DNA from: Cyanobacteria bacterium PR.3.49
Lineage (GTDB): Bacteria; Cyanobacteriota; Vampirovibrionia; Obscuribacterales; Obscuribacteraceae
Assembly (NCBI GenBank): GCA_013997645.1
Contig: PNKB01000002.1
Location: forward strand, 43,006-107,005
DNA length: 64,000 nt
Direction of reading: 5' to 3'
This document shows, one piece after another, positions 48,912 to 58,421 of this stretch. Position 1 is the first letter of the stretch. Every line of letters starts with the position of its first letter. The notes below the pieces were generated by a model. That model did not search any database and was not told the origin of the DNA. It worked only from the letters and a program-made list of their open reading frames with translations. The position numbers and the translations under genes are program-made.

Positions 48912-49640
48912 ATGATCTTTGACTTAGTGGCTGTTTTGGTCGTAGCTATTTTCGCAGGCGGAATCGCTTCGTTTTCCGGCTTCGGTATTGGCAGTTTACT
49001 CACACCACTGATTGCTTATCGAATTGATCTGCAGACGTCCGTGGCAGTGGTTTCAATTGCGCATTTGCTAGGTACCGCATACCGATTTGTCCTGATCCGT
49101 AATGACTTGAACAAAGATGTCTTTGTCAAGTTTGGTATCTGGAGCGCCTTGGGCGGACTTCTCGGCGCGGTGATTGGCACGGTAATCCAAGACCGAACTT
49201 TGATCTTGGTTTTTGCCGGAGTGCTTGCTTTTGCCGGTTTTAGCGGATTATTTGGCATTGCTGACAAGATGCGTTATCCGAAACAACTCGCCTGGTTTGC
49301 CGGTTTTGTCTCAGGAGGATTGGGCGGATTGGTCGGCAATCAGGGCGGTATCCGATCGGCTGCACTAATGGGTTTTAGCCTGTCAAAAAATGAATTCGTT
49401 GCCACCGCTACTGCCATCGCACTGCTTGTAGATTGTGCGAGGATGCCTGTTTATTTTGCAAATCAGTACATGCAGCTTTCAAAATTATGGCTTCTAATCC
49501 TGGTTGCTTCGGCTGGTGTGTTGCTGGGCACATGGCTCGGGCAGCATTTTTTACGCGAATTTCCCGAGAAAGCCTTTAAAAGAGCAGTATGTGGCATTAT
49601 TTTCGCACTCGGCATTGCTATGTTCTTCAAGAGTACATAA
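48912..49640 (+). CDS. TauE/SafE-family sulfite exporter-like permease
   Basis: FAGGIASFSGFGIGSLLTPLIAYR and GFVSGGLGGLVGNQGGIRSAAL; 242 aa multi-TM. Confidence 0.8.
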   Translation: MIFDLVAVLVVAIFAGGIASFSGFGIGSLLTPLIAYRIDLQTSVAVVSIAHLLGTAYRFVLIRNDLNKDVFVKFGIWSALGGLLGAVIGTVIQDRTLILVFAGVLAFAGFSGLFGIADKMRYPKQLAWFAGFVSGGLGGLVGNQGGIRSAALMGFSLSKNEFVATATAIALLVDCARMPVYFANQYMQLSKLWLLILVASAGVLLGTWLGQHFLREFPEKAFKRAVCGIIFALGIAMFFKST

Positions 49641-49665
49641 CAAGCTCGTTTCACGATTTGCTGCA

Positions 49666-50112
49666 CTATTTTAAAGAGTGAAGATATTCCACCAGCGAAT
49701 CGACTTCGTAGGGTTCTAAATTTTGCGGCGGCATTAAATTGAGATCGGTACCAAATGCGGTAGGATGCTGATCAAAATGCTTGTCAGGATCAATTATATG
49801 TTCGCGAATGAAAGTCTTGGTTCGCTTCGATCCGAGTGCGTCAAGTTTCATCCCGTCCTTGCAGCCTTTTCCGGCAATGCTGTGACAATCAAAGCATTGA
49901 TACTGTTTATAGATTTTTTTGCCGAGCGCTATCGAAACAGAAGTGCGTTTACTGACGTTTCGTTTTTTCTTTGCGATGCTGCTCTTTTTGGTGCTTTCTT
50001 GGTTTGGCGTTTGGTTCTTTTCGGATGTCTCGCTGGCAAAGAGCTTCAACGCGAACTGATTGCTTGCCAATGCCAACGACAGAGAGATGATTGGAATGAA
50101 TTTCTTAAACAA
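49666..50112 (-). CDS. c-type cytochrome
   Basis: Signal peptide; CFDCH heme motif; LNLMPPQNL candidate Met ligand. Confidence 0.8.
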   Translation of the reverse strand: MFKKFIPIISLSLALASNQFALKLFASETSEKNQTPNQESTKKSSIAKKKRNVSKRTSVSIALGKKIYKQYQCFDCHSIAGKGCKDGMKLDALGSKRTKTFIREHIIDPDKHFDQHPTAFGTDLNLMPPQNLEPYEVDSLVEYLHSLK

Positions 50113-51025
50113 TGTAGTGAACCTTTTTTGCTGCCATAGCCTTTATTCGAATTATTTCAACAGAACAAGGCGCATGCATAGCCACAGTTTCAGAAACGCT
50201 GCCTAAGATTACTTTTTCAAGTCCATGTCGACCATGCGATCCCATAATAATCAGATCGGCAGGCCAGGATTTTGCCAACTCCAGCAACGCCTGACGCGGA
50301 TCGCCAACCAAGACCTCGGCCCGGGCGACACGCTTGCCGAATTTGTTATTGAGCTTTTGAGCAGCTACTTCCAGCCAGGCTTCGGTGCCGCTGACCATGT
50401 CGTTATAGTGCTGGGAAAGGACCTCGCCGGGAGTAATTTCTGATTCCGCGAGCAAAGCTCTGTGTAGCTCACGAACAACATGAATGCACTTGAAAGTTGT
50501 GAATTCAGACCAGGGAAACGCAAGAACATGATCGATAAAGTTCTGAGCATAGGCAGCGTCATCCAGAGCAAGGATGACATTGTTTGTTTGAGATTTTTCG
50601 TTTTCCTGGTTACGGGGGCGAACAACTCTAACCGCGCAGGGCGCTTCTTGAAGCATTGCACGAGAAACGCTGCCAGTCAGTAAGAAACTGAGACCTGTTC
50701 TTCCGTGAGATCCAAGCATCATCAAATCCGGCTTCCATTCTTTACATGTTTCGAGTAATGATTCGTAGGTGTAACCGTCTTTGACAGCGCCTGTCACGAT
50801 TGCGTTTGGATGAGTTTCGCGCAGTTGCTGAACCACATTGTGCACAAGCCTTTCAGTTTCGTTTATTTCCTTCCGTTTGACACCTTCCAGTGACGGCAAA
50901 TCTTCCAGAAAATCAACGGCGGACAAGACCATCAGCTCTGTGCCGGCCGGAAATCTTATTGTCCGTGCCGTGGCAATGGCCTCTTCTGAACATTTTGATC
51001 CGTCAACTCCAAACAGTATTTTCAT
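50105..51025 (-). CDS. Tandem-domain universal stress protein
   Basis: Two USP domains, each with LGSHGRTGLSFLLTGSVSRAML / MGSHGRHGLEKVILGSVSETVA. Confidence 0.93.
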   Translation of the reverse strand: MKILFGVDGSKCSEEAIATARTIRFPAGTELMVLSAVDFLEDLPSLEGVKRKEINETERLVHNVVQQLRETHPNAIVTGAVKDGYTYESLLETCKEWKPDLMMLGSHGRTGLSFLLTGSVSRAMLQEAPCAVRVVRPRNQENEKSQTNNVILALDDAAYAQNFIDHVLAFPWSEFTTFKCIHVVRELHRALLAESEITPGEVLSQHYNDMVSGTEAWLEVAAQKLNNKFGKRVARAEVLVGDPRQALLELAKSWPADLIIMGSHGRHGLEKVILGSVSETVAMHAPCSVEIIRIKAMAAKKVHYIV

Positions 51026-51135
51026 GTCGCTATCCTATTGAATGTTTGACTTTGTGGCATCGCAAAATCATTATCTTAGTTAAGCTTCTTCAAGAGGCTG
51101 AGAGCATCATGCTTAGGGCTCACTGCAATTACAAC

Positions 51136-51151
51136 TCATCCTTAAGGATGA
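51136..51151. promoter_or_regulatory. Perfect 16-bp palindrome TCATCCTTAAGGATGA
   Basis: Read directly; about 110 bp upstream of the USP gene. Confidence 0.55.
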
Positions 51152-51192
51152 AGACGTCGTACTTCTGATTAATGAGCACTCGAGGATGATGT

Positions 51193-51792
51193 CTAAGGCT
51201 CGGTAGATTCCATTTTCTTCAGTGCTGCCGATCTCATTTTTTCAAGAGACTCTTCATCAAATCGACGCAGCTCCTCTATATGGCGCGCCATTTCGGCATA
51301 GTGATTAAGCCAGAAATTGTCCGTATCATCACTTAAACAGGCGCTGCTTTGAGAACGCTGCCAATTATGCTCAACTTCCACCAGCGTATCGAGAAATTCA
51401 TCGTGGCGGGTCAGTTCTTTTGGGGTCAGCTTCATTTTCTTGCCCAAGGCAGTTTCAAAATGTGCAGGAGTACCTTCTGGTGGCACCTGAGTCCAGAAAG
51501 CCAATCCTGGCGACTCGGCACTGTGCGCAATCTCAAGCAATTTTGTTTTTGTATGCAGATTTTCGAGCAAATCACCGCAACGTTCGCACTTGCAGTCGTT
51601 TGCTCTTGCCAATCTCAAATTGTACAGTCTGGGCAGTTGATCTGCATCCAGCGGATACCGTAAGCCAAGCTGTGCCGCATGCTCTAGTTCTTCCTCGGAT
51701 TTTCCTAAATGTTTCGGATGTGGAAACATAGCCTGCTCTCCAAAGTGGGATATGCCATTACTATCCTTGATTCGTGTATTGGCGATATCCAT
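51193..51792 (-). CDS. Hypothetical protein with CxxC
   Basis: 199-aa ORF with CKCERCGDLL; no recognised family. Confidence 0.5.
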   Translation of the reverse strand: MDIANTRIKDSNGISHFGEQAMFPHPKHLGKSEEELEHAAQLGLRYPLDADQLPRLYNLRLARANDCKCERCGDLLENLHTKTKLLEIAHSAESPGLAFWTQVPPEGTPAHFETALGKKMKLTPKELTRHDEFLDTLVEVEHNWQRSQSSACLSDDTDNFWLNHYAEMARHIEELRRFDEESLEKMRSAALKKMESTEP

Positions 51793-51866
51793 CCACTGGG
51801 GGACAATTTGAACCGTCCGGAAAGTGAGGCATAGTCAACGTTTTAGGTGTTTCCACTCAAGGGGGA

Positions 51867-54203
51867 TCACTCAGAAGTATTATGGTCCGCACGCGACGGA
51901 AGTGTTTGCGTGCCTATGCGGCGGCTTCCGGGGGGGGCCTCCGGTGCACTTGCCTTACGCAAATGCATAGTGCCTCGCAGGACCAGGAAAACGAGGGGCA
52001 ATATTCCACCGACCACAAAAGTGAGATCTCCCAGCACCCGGAGCCAAGTAAACATCTGAAATTGATTCGAATGTATGAATTCGTAGCTGCGTGCATACCA
52101 AAAGCCATGTGTATAGCTTGCGATCATTTGAATGACGCCGGCCGGGAAAATGTTCAAAATAAGCATGAGCAGGAGGCCTGTATTGAGGCACCAGAAGGAG
52201 ATGCCGCATAGTCGATTGTCCCAGACATCATTTTTCATCAGATAGCGGGTGCAAAAAAGGACAGCCGCCACTGAGAGCATGCCGTAGACTCCCATCAACG
52301 CGGCGTGGCCGTGGTTGGATGTCAAATAAGTAGCGTGCTCGTAGTAGCTTACGATCGGTGTGTTGATGAGGAATCCGAAAACCCCGGCTCCCAGGAAATT
52401 CCAGAATCCGACGGCAATCAAGAACATCATCGCCCAATAATGTGAAAAGTTTTTGATCGACCCTTCTATTTGCGCCAGGTGGACGAACTTCCAGGCTTCC
52501 ATGGTCAGCAATGTCAAAGGAACGACTTCAAGTGCGGAAAACATCGAACCAAGTGCCATATTAATTGCTGGTTGTGCCGTCCAATAATAGTGGTGCCCAA
52601 TTCCGATAATGCCGCTGCCCAGATAGAGAATAATGTCCACATAAATAACAGATAGCGCAGAACGCTCAGAAACCATTCCCAAACTGCAGAAAAAGTAAGC
52701 AACGATGATTGTTGTATACAGCTCGAAAATGCCTTCCACCCACAGGTGCACTACCCACCATCTCCAAAAGTCGGCGACTGCAAAATTAGTCCCCGGGTGA
52801 TACATCAATCCAAAGCTGAAAAATAACGGAATGGCTATTACTCCGTAAAGCAGCATGTATGCCAAGCCGCCTTTATCCTGTCCTTTGAGCAGTGGTTTGA
52901 TGCTGCGAAAAATAATTATTGCCCAGAGCACCATGCCGACGGTGAGAAGTATTTGCCAGACTCGCCCCAGCTCTAAATACTCCCAACCCTGATGACCAAA
53001 CCAGAACCAGAGATTGCCGAGCATGTCCTTGATGCCAAGCCATTCACCGGTAACGCTGCCGACGGCGACAATTAAAATGGCGACGAAAAGTATTTTGACT
53101 AACCAGTGCTGACCTTTTGGCTCGTGCTTCGAGAGCATTGGCGCCATAAACATGCCGGCGGCCAACCAGGCAGTAGCGATCCAGAAAATGGACAGTTGCA
53201 AGTGCCAACTTCGCGTAATGCTATAAGGCAAAATGTTGCGAATATCAAAACCGAAAAAGCCGCCGGCTTCAACGACATAGTGAGCAGTCACGACGCCGAA
53301 GACAGTTTGAAAGAGAAACAAAAGCACAACGACAATAAAGTATGGATATATAGACGTCTGTGAACGAAAAGGTTGGAAGCCTTTCACGTCGTCTTTGAGA
53401 CCGCCTCCATCAGGTGCCCATCCCAAGCCAGGAAAGGCACTCATGAGAAATTGAGTGAAGCCGATCCCGCCGACAAGCATGATCAAACTCATCGCGCTCC
53501 AGAAAAAAATCTCGACATGAGGAACATTGCCAACCAATTCTTCCGGCGGCCAGTTATTTGTATATGTGTATTGTTTGCCCGGTCGATAGGTTGAGCAAGC
53601 CCAGGCGCTCCATGCAAAAAAACGGGTCAGCTCCTGCCTTTCAGTTGGATCTTTGATGTATTCGACAGGGAGCGGCAGTTTGCCGCCGGTACCGAACTCG
53701 GAATTGAAGTGCTTGACGTTTTCGTAATATGATGCAATTTGATTCTCAGTAAGCGTAAGACTCTTCTTTTCGGCGTCATAGCGATTTTCCTTGACTTCGG
53801 CAGTCAGTCTGCTTTTGAGTTCACCTTGCTCAGCAATATTCAGCTGTTCGTATGTCTTATTGTATTTTTCCTGGGCCATGCGGTCGAGGGACACTTGCGC
53901 TTCTCGGTGCAGATACTCCGCTGAGAAATCCGGACCGTTATATGCACCATGTCCGAACACAGAGCCTACGTCCATTAGTCCATATTTTTGAAACACACCC
54001 TGTCCGGCCAGAATGTCGGCCCCTGTGAACAAAATTTTTCCACTTTCATCCACAACTCTTTCCGGGATCGGTGGCGCTTGAGTTGTAGTTTCATGCCCCA
54101 TGAAAATGAGCGTGGAGAATCCTAGAATCAAGACAAGCAAAACACTTAATTTCCATCGCCAAGACATATTCTTCTCCAGTTGGAGCTCGATGAGCTTTGT
54201 CAT
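51867..54203 (-). CDS. norZ: Quinol-dependent nitric oxide reductase (qNOR)
   Basis: N-terminal GADILAGQGVFQKYGLMDVGSVFGHGAYNGPDFSAEYLHR and heme-copper core WVVHLWVEGIFELYTT, GIGHHYYWTAQP; internal ATG at 54167 also possible. Confidence 0.92.
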   Translation of the reverse strand: MTKLIELQLEKNMSWRWKLSVLLVLILGFSTLIFMGHETTTQAPPIPERVVDESGKILFTGADILAGQGVFQKYGLMDVGSVFGHGAYNGPDFSAEYLHREAQVSLDRMAQEKYNKTYEQLNIAEQGELKSRLTAEVKENRYDAEKKSLTLTENQIASYYENVKHFNSEFGTGGKLPLPVEYIKDPTERQELTRFFAWSAWACSTYRPGKQYTYTNNWPPEELVGNVPHVEIFFWSAMSLIMLVGGIGFTQFLMSAFPGLGWAPDGGGLKDDVKGFQPFRSQTSIYPYFIVVVLLFLFQTVFGVVTAHYVVEAGGFFGFDIRNILPYSITRSWHLQLSIFWIATAWLAAGMFMAPMLSKHEPKGQHWLVKILFVAILIVAVGSVTGEWLGIKDMLGNLWFWFGHQGWEYLELGRVWQILLTVGMVLWAIIIFRSIKPLLKGQDKGGLAYMLLYGVIAIPLFFSFGLMYHPGTNFAVADFWRWWVVHLWVEGIFELYTTIIVAYFFCSLGMVSERSALSVIYVDIILYLGSGIIGIGHHYYWTAQPAINMALGSMFSALEVVPLTLLTMEAWKFVHLAQIEGSIKNFSHYWAMMFLIAVGFWNFLGAGVFGFLINTPIVSYYEHATYLTSNHGHAALMGVYGMLSVAAVLFCTRYLMKNDVWDNRLCGISFWCLNTGLLLMLILNIFPAGVIQMIASYTHGFWYARSYEFIHSNQFQMFTWLRVLGDLTFVVGGILPLVFLVLRGTMHLRKASAPEAPPGSRRIGTQTLPSRADHNTSE

Positions 54204-54468
54204 TTATAACAGGTTTTTAGCCGGCGGATAGAGCCCCTTCCGGGTGAAATAGTCAGGTTCTTAAGACTCATACTTTATGATGATGTCGGCTTTTGGAAGT
54301 AAATGTAGACTTTAAGCGTAGGCAGAAAGCAAAAGGTGATTCAAGAATAAAGCTTTTAAGACACAAGATACAAATGAATAGCACTGCACACGGTGGCGCC
54401 AAGAAGAGCTCTCTATGAGCGAAACAGAATTGCGGACGCCACCGTTTGCCTAAGACACTTAGCGTTTG

Positions 54469-55782
54469 ATGCACTCAGGATTCAAGATGCGAGCACTCTC
54501 GGAATTCAAGCCCCCAAAACCAAATCGACTGGTGATTTGGTTTTGCGAAGCGCTGCTGCCCGTCTATGTAAATGTTGTTGAGCGTTTGACCTTCAGGTTC
54601 TTTGAGAGTCCAGGGCAACCTTTGAAATTCTTGAAAGGAAAGTCGGTTGTGGTGGTCATTAACCACGGAGACAGACAAGATCCGCTCGTTGTGGTCGCCC
54701 TGGCTAAGCACATGGGAGAAGCCTTCTACTGCCTGGTCGCAAGAGAGGTTTTCGACTGGTATAACGGCATGCTCGGATGGCTTTTTCAAAAACTTGGCTG
54801 CTACTCTGTCAACAGAGGCGTGGCGGATTTCAGGTCAATCCATACTACGCACCAAATCCTGGCTCATTCTCATTCCAAGCTAATAGTCTTTCCCGAATCT
54901 GAGATTACCGGCGATGAGCAGTCGGTGCATGAATTGAATGCTTCTTTTATTCACTTGCTCCTCGAATCTCAAGAAGATCTTGCTAAGAGTGCGTCGGGAC
55001 AGTCGATTTGGGTGCTTCCTGTCGGTGTGAGTTATCGACTCGAATCCAGCCTGGAGAAAAGTGTTTCCAAGCTCTTGCGTAAAATCGAGCGGCGTCTGCA
55101 TATAGATCAGAAAGAGTCCGACGATATCGAGTCTCGCGTTTTTGCCGCTGTGGACAAAGTGCTCCAAAATTTTGCCAAAAGGTACATGATCTCGTTTGGT
55201 GACGCGCAGTCGCGGGTGGAGCAAGTAAGAATATCTGCCCGGCTGATCTGTGAGCGAATCGCCAACTATACTGACTTCAAGACTGAACACCTCAAAACGG
55301 AAGAAATGCTCATGTACTTCTTGCGTAATCGTGTGGCGAACGGACTTGCAACAGTAAAGCACCATTCTGCTGCTCAGGCGCAAAGCCTGCCGCCGGAAGT
55401 TGCCCGGACCTATCGCAATTTTCTCGAAGACTTGGACCGAGTTGAGCGTCTATTGATCCTTCATCGAATATTGAAACACCCTTCGTCTCCAATTCAAATT
55501 TGTCGAATAATGGATTTTCTTGAAGCTGAAACGACAGGGCGAATGACAAAGAAGGGAAGGCAGTGCGCCTCAATCTTGATCGGCAAGCCTATCGAAGTTC
55601 TGCCCTATTTGCAGAGCTATAAGTCCTGTAAAGATACTGCAATTAAAAGACTTAGCACTGACATTCGCAGAGATATGCAGACCACCCTGGACAGTTCTCG
55701 TCAAATTTCAAATCCGTCCCATGGCACGACATCTCGATGGATGTCTTGTTTTAGAACAGTGATGAGGCAACCGGGTGTATGA
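54469..55782 (+). CDS. PlsC-like 1-acylglycerol-3-phosphate acyltransferase domain protein
   Basis: NHGDRQDP (HX4D-type motif) and VFPESEITGD; 4-nt overlap with the next gene. Confidence 0.7.
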   Translation: MHSGFKMRALSEFKPPKPNRLVIWFCEALLPVYVNVVERLTFRFFESPGQPLKFLKGKSVVVVINHGDRQDPLVVVALAKHMGEAFYCLVAREVFDWYNGMLGWLFQKLGCYSVNRGVADFRSIHTTHQILAHSHSKLIVFPESEITGDEQSVHELNASFIHLLLESQEDLAKSASGQSIWVLPVGVSYRLESSLEKSVSKLLRKIERRLHIDQKESDDIESRVFAAVDKVLQNFAKRYMISFGDAQSRVEQVRISARLICERIANYTDFKTEHLKTEEMLMYFLRNRVANGLATVKHHSAAQAQSLPPEVARTYRNFLEDLDRVERLLILHRILKHPSSPIQICRIMDFLEAETTGRMTKKGRQCASILIGKPIEVLPYLQSYKSCKDTAIKRLSTDIRRDMQTTLDSSRQISNPSHGTTSRWMSCFRTVMRQPGV

Positions 55783-56798
55783 GAAGTGTTATCGAAGAAC
55801 TGGTGTCCTATCAAGATTTTCCTGTCATCTCTGTTATTGCCGGTCTGGGTGAAGACCTGAGAGAAAACGAAATCAAGCTGAGAGGCGTTCTTGCTCATGC
55901 GTTCGACTTGACGCCTAAAATGCTCTTGAAAGTCGACCGAGACATTTTTTTTGCGCGGTTGGAATTCATGTTATCTGAAATGTCTTCACAGGCGCATCCT
56001 AAAGGCGTGGCTTTATTTATCGGCAAAGACTTCGTTCGCATTGTGCCGCTCAACTACTCGGCAAAAGACAGGATTGTCATAGATTCGACCGGCGCTATAG
56101 CCGAAGTGGTGTACTCGTGGAGAATGTTTCCCTATTTCAATGTCATTGTACTGAGCAGCAGAGGCGCGCGCGTTTATAAGACATGTGGAGAGAGCATGGT
56201 GGAGACGAAGAAGTGCCAGCTTGTCGATCACGTTTCCCGGTTACTAAAAAACCGTATTGAGGGCAGCAATGCCGCTCAATGTGATGATGGTAAAAACGAT
56301 GTTTCAAAGGGAGTTAGCACGCAGAAGCTGCATCATGCTTTTTTGGCACTGCTTAAAAACCTTGATTTCCCGGCGATTGTGTTCGGCTCCGATCTCATTG
56401 CTCCTTTATGTCCGGAGATGGCAAAATACATGTCCGGATTCGCGGAAGGCGACTTTGAATACGTCAGCAATGCGGAAATTGGCAGAGCCGCTTCAGAGAT
56501 GGCAGACGCCTGGGTAAAGGGTAAAGTTCAGCAGGCGTTGTCCTCAATCGTGAATTTTGAATACTGCCAAAAGCTGGCTTTCGGTTTTGATGAAGTGATC
56601 ACTCAACTGCAGAGATGCCGTGTGGAAAATCTCTACCTGGAAGAGCTTTCGAATCTCTCAAATGAAGTTTGCGACTCGCACAAACTGAGCCCGGCCGACA
56701 AATTAATCAGCGCAGCACTGAAGTACGGTGCCGACGTATTTTTCTTGCCGCACGACAATCTAAGCAAGTTTGATGGCGTTGCCGGTGGGCTGCGTTAA
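55779..56798 (+). CDS. Bacterial eRF1-like (baeRF-type) protein
   Basis: VVYSWRMFPYFNVIVLSSRGARVYKTCG, FPAIVFGSDLIAPLC, ALKYGADVFFLPHDNL resemble eRF1/Pelota-like bacterial families. Confidence 0.5.
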   Translation: MRSVIEELVSYQDFPVISVIAGLGEDLRENEIKLRGVLAHAFDLTPKMLLKVDRDIFFARLEFMLSEMSSQAHPKGVALFIGKDFVRIVPLNYSAKDRIVIDSTGAIAEVVYSWRMFPYFNVIVLSSRGARVYKTCGESMVETKKCQLVDHVSRLLKNRIEGSNAAQCDDGKNDVSKGVSTQKLHHAFLALLKNLDFPAIVFGSDLIAPLCPEMAKYMSGFAEGDFEYVSNAEIGRAASEMADAWVKGKVQQALSSIVNFEYCQKLAFGFDEVITQLQRCRVENLYLEELSNLSNEVCDSHKLSPADKLISAALKYGADVFFLPHDNLSKFDGVAGGLR

Positions 56799-56825
56799 CA
56801 GCCAAGGCCGAATTCTTGTTTTGCA

Positions 56826-57110
56826 TTATGCGTTGCTGTCAGGAAACAATCCGGAAATCGAATCGGATTCTTTTTCACGTGGAATAGCTTGCCATAGTGC
56901 TTGCTCTTGCTGGGTGAAAGGTGTTTCTGTCTCTATGTAGCAGGCAGCTGCCCCGGTTGGGCATTCCTCGATGCATTTTCCGCACTCATTGCAAAGGCTC
57001 GCGTCGATGCAGAATCTACCTGCATACGCTTGAATGGCAGCCTGCCGGCATGCCATTTCACAGGCGGAGCATTGAATGCAACTTTCAGGATCCGTAACAT
57101 GTTGACGCAT
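56826..57110 (-). CDS. 4Fe-4S ferredoxin
   Basis: CIQCSACEMACRQ and CNECGKCIEECP clusters. Confidence 0.9.
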   Translation of the reverse strand: MRQHVTDPESCIQCSACEMACRQAAIQAYAGRFCIDASLCNECGKCIEECPTGAAACYIETETPFTQQEQALWQAIPREKESDSISGLFPDSNA

Positions 57111-57122
57111 ATCATTACGGTC

Positions 57123-57917
57123 CTATGACAGCGCAGACATTGTTTGTTCTGCCCCATAACCGAAGCGCATATCGTAATTCGGTTCCACACATTCAGGAAG
57201 TTGCAAGCCCAGTTGCTTAAGCCTGTCCGTTACAATTTCCATATATTCATCTTGTAATTGCTGTGAGGTTTTTAGCTTGAGACCAAAGCTGAAATACTGC
57301 GCGAAATGTTCGCTGTCGTCGGACGGACGGCCTGAAAATCCCAAGCCCATGGACATGAATTTGGGCACTGCGGCTTGAAGTTTTTCATGACCTTTGTCAC
57401 CTTCGAATTCTATTACTCTTTTGGCGGCCCACACGCCAAAGGCAAGATGTCCTTTTTCCTCTTGCCAGATGCGTTCGCTGACGCGTCTCCAGGGCAAATA
57501 ACTTGATTCTTTATACTGCCCGAGAAAGGCTACGGCCGCAGGTGTAACAACGGTGGAGAACATTGCCACATCGGCCCATTCTCTGAAAAACGGTGTCCAA
57601 TTTTCCTTTCGAAACCCATTGATAATGCGGACCACTCTCGGACTCGGATTATCCGGGTTGGATACCAAATGATGAACGCGCGCGTCTACATCAATTCCCA
57701 AAGGAGCTAGTATTTGCCAGCAATACCAGGCGTGGCCCATTTCTTCCATTACTTTCTTGGCCAATCGATACGCTTCTTCCGGTCTGGGCGCATACTTCAT
57801 GTTTTCGCAGACTCTTTGTCCACCCGCGAACTCTGAATCGGCTTGAAAGGACAACAAGTCTATCAGCGCCGCTTTATAGTCTTCCGGAAGTGTGTCATTG
57901 GCATCATAGGTTTTCAT
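57123..57917 (-). CDS. PaaA-like diiron (ferritin-like) oxygenase
   Basis: DSEFAGG, EEMGHAWYCWQILAPLGID and WQEEKGHLAFGVWAAKR resemble PaaA/PaaC carboxylate and His ligand motifs; ATG at 57917. Confidence 0.65.
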   Translation of the reverse strand: MKTYDANDTLPEDYKAALIDLLSFQADSEFAGGQRVCENMKYAPRPEEAYRLAKKVMEEMGHAWYCWQILAPLGIDVDARVHHLVSNPDNPSPRVVRIINGFRKENWTPFFREWADVAMFSTVVTPAAVAFLGQYKESSYLPWRRVSERIWQEEKGHLAFGVWAAKRVIEFEGDKGHEKLQAAVPKFMSMGLGFSGRPSDDSEHFAQYFSFGLKLKTSQQLQDEYMEIVTDRLKQLGLQLPECVEPNYDMRFGYGAEQTMSALS

Positions 57918-58001
57918 GTGCAGTCTCCGCATGGAATAGAAACATTTTCTCCAGACAGAAGGGCGCTTTCATCCATCTCAAGTATGCCCGTGTCGAGTCT
58001 A

Positions 58002-58021
58002 TATAGTCCTAAAGGACTATA
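58002..58021. promoter_or_regulatory. Inverted repeat TATAGTCCT-AA-AGGACTATA
   Basis: Perfect 9-bp arms, 85 bp upstream of the PaaA-like start. Confidence 0.6.
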
Positions 58022-58045
58022 CCGAGAACCTGGAGGCGGTTTCCC

Positions 58046-58396
58046 TCAAGCCGATTGTGTTTTTTTCAATTTGCGGCAGTAGTCGTAGAGTTTCTGCAGA
58101 GTTTTCTTGTCTGTTACCACGGTTTTGAAATAGGGCATGTGACCGGGCGGATTTTCCAGATATTTTTGAAAAGTGGCGATGCTCTTCAGTTCGGCAGAGC
58201 CTGCGATCGGCTTGGTAGGTTTTGCCAGATTCCCGCCCATAACGTGGCAGCTTGCGCAATACTGGTCGAAGCACTCTTTTCCGGTGATCCCATTTTTCTT
58301 TGTCTTTTGATCGGCAAGAGCGGACATTCCTGTGAAAAACGCCGAACACACGGCGACTACTAAAAGGACAGCTAATTGATGGCGTGCCATGAACAT
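58046..58396 (-). CDS. c-type cytochrome
   Basis: Signal peptide; CASCH; PPGHMPYF candidate axial Met. Confidence 0.85.
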   Translation of the reverse strand: MFMARHQLAVLLVVAVCSAFFTGMSALADQKTKKNGITGKECFDQYCASCHVMGGNLAKPTKPIAGSAELKSIATFQKYLENPPGHMPYFKTVVTDKKTLQKLYDYCRKLKKTQSA

Positions 58397-58421
58397 TTTG
58401 TATCACCTCTGTGGTGTCGTT

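Noticed and set aside
54256-54269. GGTTCTTAAGACTC upstream of qNOR as a fourth copy of the TCCT-N2-AGGA dyad
   Set aside because: Shares only the TCTTAAGA core; three mismatches to the motif, so not counted.
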